DNA from: Gammaproteobacteria bacterium
Lineage (GTDB): Bacteria > Pseudomonadota > Gammaproteobacteria > SZUA-152
Length of the DNA stretch: 8,369 nt
NCBI GenBank assembly: GCA_024762755.1
Contig: JANTGX010000084.1
Coordinates: forward strand, 1-8,369
Direction: 5' to 3'
Every line of letters starts with the position of its first letter. Position 1 is the first letter of the stretch. Below the pieces are notes generated by a model that had not been told where the DNA came from, did no database searches, and saw nothing but the letters and a program-made list of their open reading frames with translations. Of this stretch, positions 7,071 to 8,369 are shown one piece after another. A program made the position numbers and the translations under genes.

Positions 7071-7261
7071 GGAGGAGCTGCGAAAAAATGCTTTGCAACT
7101 CAGACACTTACAGCATAATACAAAAGCTGCTAAAGACCAGGAAAAACAGACCGGTAAGCCCTTTAGTTAAAGTAGATTCTCAAGAAATCGCCATGATCCG
7201 ACCGTGAACTGTCCGTCATCGGCGACACAAAAGGAAAAAGGAAAGGGGGAATTCAGGAGAA
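7071..7261. other. AT-rich spacer between rnpB and the dcw promoter
   Basis: No gene can be supported here. Positions 7081-7200 are about 60% A+T, against clearly GC-rich flanks. On the minus strand the part next to rnpB is pyrimidine-rich, with T runs at 7222-7240. An inverted repeat CTTTAGTTAAAG lies at 7161-7172. An A run (7083-7088) lies upstream of the dcw -35 and could act as a distal UP element. A 39-codon plus-strand frame with a Shine-Dalgarno-like sequence is discussed as a finding. Confidence 0.6.
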
Positions 7262-7300
7262 CTGGTGTCCGCCTCCTGCCAATCGGCAGGAGGCCACCAG
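7262..7300 (-). terminator. Strong hairpin directly after rnpB, probable terminator
   Basis: A perfect ten-base-pair stem (GCCTCCTGCC at 7294-7285 with GGCAGGAGGC at 7280-7271 on the minus strand) has a four-base GATT loop. It is extended by a second six-pair stem, CTGGTG (7300-7295) with CACCAG (7267-7262), the two separated by a three-base bulge. It begins one or two bases past the expected 3' end of RNase P RNA. No uninterrupted U tract follows at once; the downstream strand is only pyrimidine-rich (TTCTCCT, then T runs 20-40 bases on). It may end transcription, or protect the 3' end during processing. Confidence 0.65.
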
Positions 7301-7301
7301 C

Positions 7302-7667
7302 GGGAGCCGGCCGATAAGCCGGATTCTGTCGAGGACGACCATTCATCTGGGGCGTCCGTCGCCGGACGCCTCGTGCGACCTACCCGGAAACACCCGCGGG
7401 CCACGGGCTGCCAGTGGCATGTTTCCCTATTTGGTCTTGCTCCGAGAGGGGTTTACCCTGCCACCCCTGTTACCAGGGGCGCGGTGCGCTCTTACCGCAC
7501 CTTTTCACCCTTGCCGGCCTTCCGCGCGAACGAAAGACTTGGGCGGTCTGTTTTCTGTGGCACTTTCCGTCGGCTCGCGCCGCCCAGGCGTTACCTGGCT
7601 CTCTGCCCTGCGGAGTCCGGACTTTCCTCCATCGCCGAAAGCGACAGCGGTCGTCTGGCCAACTCCC
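7302..7667 (-). ncRNA. rnpB: RNase P RNA, catalytic subunit (type A)
   Basis: Ribozyme that, with the RnpA protein, removes 5' leaders from pre-tRNAs. Conserved blocks read on the minus strand: GGAGGAAAGTCCGGACTCC (7630-7612, 5' side of P4), GGTGCGGTAAGAGCGCACC (7501-7483), GGAGCAAGACCAAATAGG (7443-7426), GGGTAGG (7385-7379, the L15 element that pairs with tRNA 3' CCA) and AGAATCCGGCTTATCGG (7327-7311, 3' side of P4). P1 closes the molecule with 11 pairs between GGGAGUUGGCC (from 7667) and GGCCGGCUCCC (ending 7302). P2 is GACGACC (7655-7649) with GGTCGTC (7340-7334). The P6 pseudoknot can form between GGGC (7608-7605) and GCCC (7408-7405). The 366-base length fits the 377 of E. coli. Ends are set by P1 pairing, so they are accurate to a few bases; a short unpaired 3' tail is possible. 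P3 looks short. Confidence 0.97.
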
Positions 7668-7674
7668 AAGTGCA

Positions 7675-7703
7675 ACCCTATTGGCTTGCCAATTCTTTGA
7701 CAA
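7675..7703 (-). promoter_or_regulatory. Probable sigma-70 promoter of rnpB
   Basis: Minus strand: -35 TTGTCA (7703-7698, five of six consensus bases), exactly 17 bases of spacer, and -10 TAGGGT (7680-7675, three of six including the key TA...T). The first base of the P1 helix, G at 7667, lies eight bases beyond, which is where transcription should start. The -10 is poor, so the call rests mainly on spacing and on agreement with the structurally defined 5' end. I see no convincing terminator between rsmI and this site, so rsmI read-through could also contribute. Confidence 0.6.
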
Positions 7704-7726
7704 GCATGGGAGTCCGGAATTCCCAC

Positions 7727-8369
7727 TCAATTACCGGCGTGTACTCCCTTCAGGTCCAGCGCCAACTGGTAGACGCGGTTCTTCTTCTCCCCGCTCAGTC
7801 GGGCGGCAACGGCCACAGCGCGCTTCAAGGGAAGCTCCTCCAGCAGGGCCTCGAGCAATGCCTCCAGGCCCACCTCGAAGCCCTTGGTCTCGCGCGACGG
7901 CGCCCCGCCGACCACCAGCACGAACTCGCCCTTGCGCTGATTCTCGTCCGCTTCGACGGCCGCCAGGATCTCCCCCAGGGTTCCGGTCAGGAGGGTCTCA
8001 TGCAGTTTGGTCAGCTCCCGCGCCAGGGTGGCAGGGCGCTCGCTGCCGAAGGCACGGACCAGCGCCTGCAGCGTCTCCTCGATACGGTGCGAGGATTCGT
8101 AGAAGACCAGGGTCTCGGTAGCAGCGGCCAGAGCGTTCAACCGCTCGGCACGGGCCGACGCGCGGCGCGGCAGAAACCCCTCGAACCGAAATCGGTCTGT
8201 GGGCAGCCCCGCCACCGAGAGCGCCGCTATCAGGGCACTGGGGCCTGGCACCGGCACCACCCGCACGCCCTCCGCGTGGCAGGCGCGCACCAGGGGAAAG
8301 CCCGGATCACTGATCAGCGGCGTACCGGCATCGGAGACCAGGGCGATCGATTCGCCACCGCGCAAGCGT
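7727..8369 (-). CDS. rsmI: RsmI, 16S rRNA cytidine-1402 2'-O-methyltransferase (5' end beyond the window)
   Basis: S-adenosylmethionine-dependent enzyme of the tetrapyrrole-methylase (SpoU-unrelated) family that methylates the ribose of C1402 in 16S rRNA. The window holds the last 213 codons; E. coli RsmI has 286 residues, so about 75 N-terminal residues, including the PTPIGNL and EDTR motifs, lie outside. Visible in the part present: SIALVSDAGTPLISDPG (7-23), VPVPGPSALIAALSVAGLP (38-56), FEGFLPRR (62-69), LVFYESSHRI (87-96), LARELTKLHET (115-125) and DENQRKGEFVLVV (141-153). All are typical. A TTG at 8365 is in frame but is an internal leucine, not a start. The stop is 59 bases before the rnpB 5' end. 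Confidence 0.96.
   Translation of the reverse strand, partial: RLRGGESIALVSDAGTPLISDPGFPLVRACHAEGVRVVPVPGPSALIAALSVAGLPTDRFRFEGFLPRRASARAERLNALAAATETLVFYESSHRIEETLQALVRAFGSERPATLARELTKLHETLLTGTLGEILAAVEADENQRKGEFVLVVGGAPSRETKGFEVGLEALLEALLEELPLKRAVAVAARLSGEKKNRVYQLALDLKGVHAGN

Noticed and set aside
7120..7126. TATTAT on the minus strand near 7121 as an extra -10 element for mraZ
   Set aside because: No acceptable -35 lies 16-18 bases upstream, and AT-rich DNA gives such hexamers by chance.
7707..7725. Inverted repeat TGGGA / TCCCA after rsmI as a terminator
   Set aside because: Only five pairs with a nine-base loop and no T tract on the minus strand; it also lies just upstream of the rnpB -35, so it is more likely incidental.
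7414..8121. Plus-strand frame of 235 codons across rnpB and rsmI
   Set aside because: It runs through the conserved core of RNase P RNA and the antisense of rsmI, so it cannot be a constrained protein; the shorter frames at 7216-7404 and 7470-7730 are rejected likewise.
8363..8365. TTG at 8365 as the rsmI start
   Set aside because: It falls in the middle of the methylase domain just before the SDAGTP motif; the real start is outside the window.
1..8369. Search for mobile elements, CRISPR arrays, tRNAs, toxin-antitoxin or defence genes
   Set aside because: No repeat arrays, transposase motifs, tRNA-like cloverleafs or accessory genes are visible; the coding content is fully explained by the conserved genes listed.

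Overview
The window is a stretch of a high-GC, Gram-negative chromosome carrying the promoter-proximal half of the dcw (division and cell wall) cluster. Every confident gene lies on the minus strand, so reading runs from right to left. The gene order (rsmI, rnpB, mraZ, rsmH, ftsL, ftsI, murE, murF, mraY), the diaminopimelate-type MurE and protein lengths close to the Escherichia coli ones point to a gammaproteobacterium. The order resembles that of non-enteric groups such as Pseudomonas. I cannot name the genus.

Right end (7675-8369): the 3' part of rsmI, a 16S rRNA 2'-O-methyltransferase gene cut by the window edge, followed by a plausible sigma-70 promoter for rnpB. From 7302 to 7667 lies rnpB, the RNA subunit of RNase P (type A), which closes with a very stable hairpin at 7262-7300. 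Several short open frames across rnpB are chance and should not be called as proteins.

Control region (6959-7261): an AT-rich spacer of about 190 bases, then a well-formed -35/-10 pair with a 17-base spacer. Next come three TGGGG repeats spaced exactly 10 bases apart, the pattern bound by the autorepressor MraZ, and a leader with two possible hairpins, one of which would cover the mraZ ribosome binding site.

Operon (1-6958): mraZ (regulator), rsmH (16S rRNA m4C1402 methyltransferase), ftsL and ftsI (septal divisome protein and transpeptidase PBP3), murE and murF (addition of meso-diaminopimelate and D-Ala-D-Ala to UDP-MurNAc peptides) and mraY (transfer of that product to undecaprenyl phosphate, giving lipid I). 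The window ends inside mraY. Each gene overlaps the next by 1 to 7 bases, so there is no untranslated base between the mraZ start and the left edge. This indicates one transcript with translational coupling.

I found no mobile element, CRISPR array, tRNA, defence module or other accessory system. The region is a conserved housekeeping locus; the points worth a second look are in the mraZ control region, rnpB and the very short FtsL.
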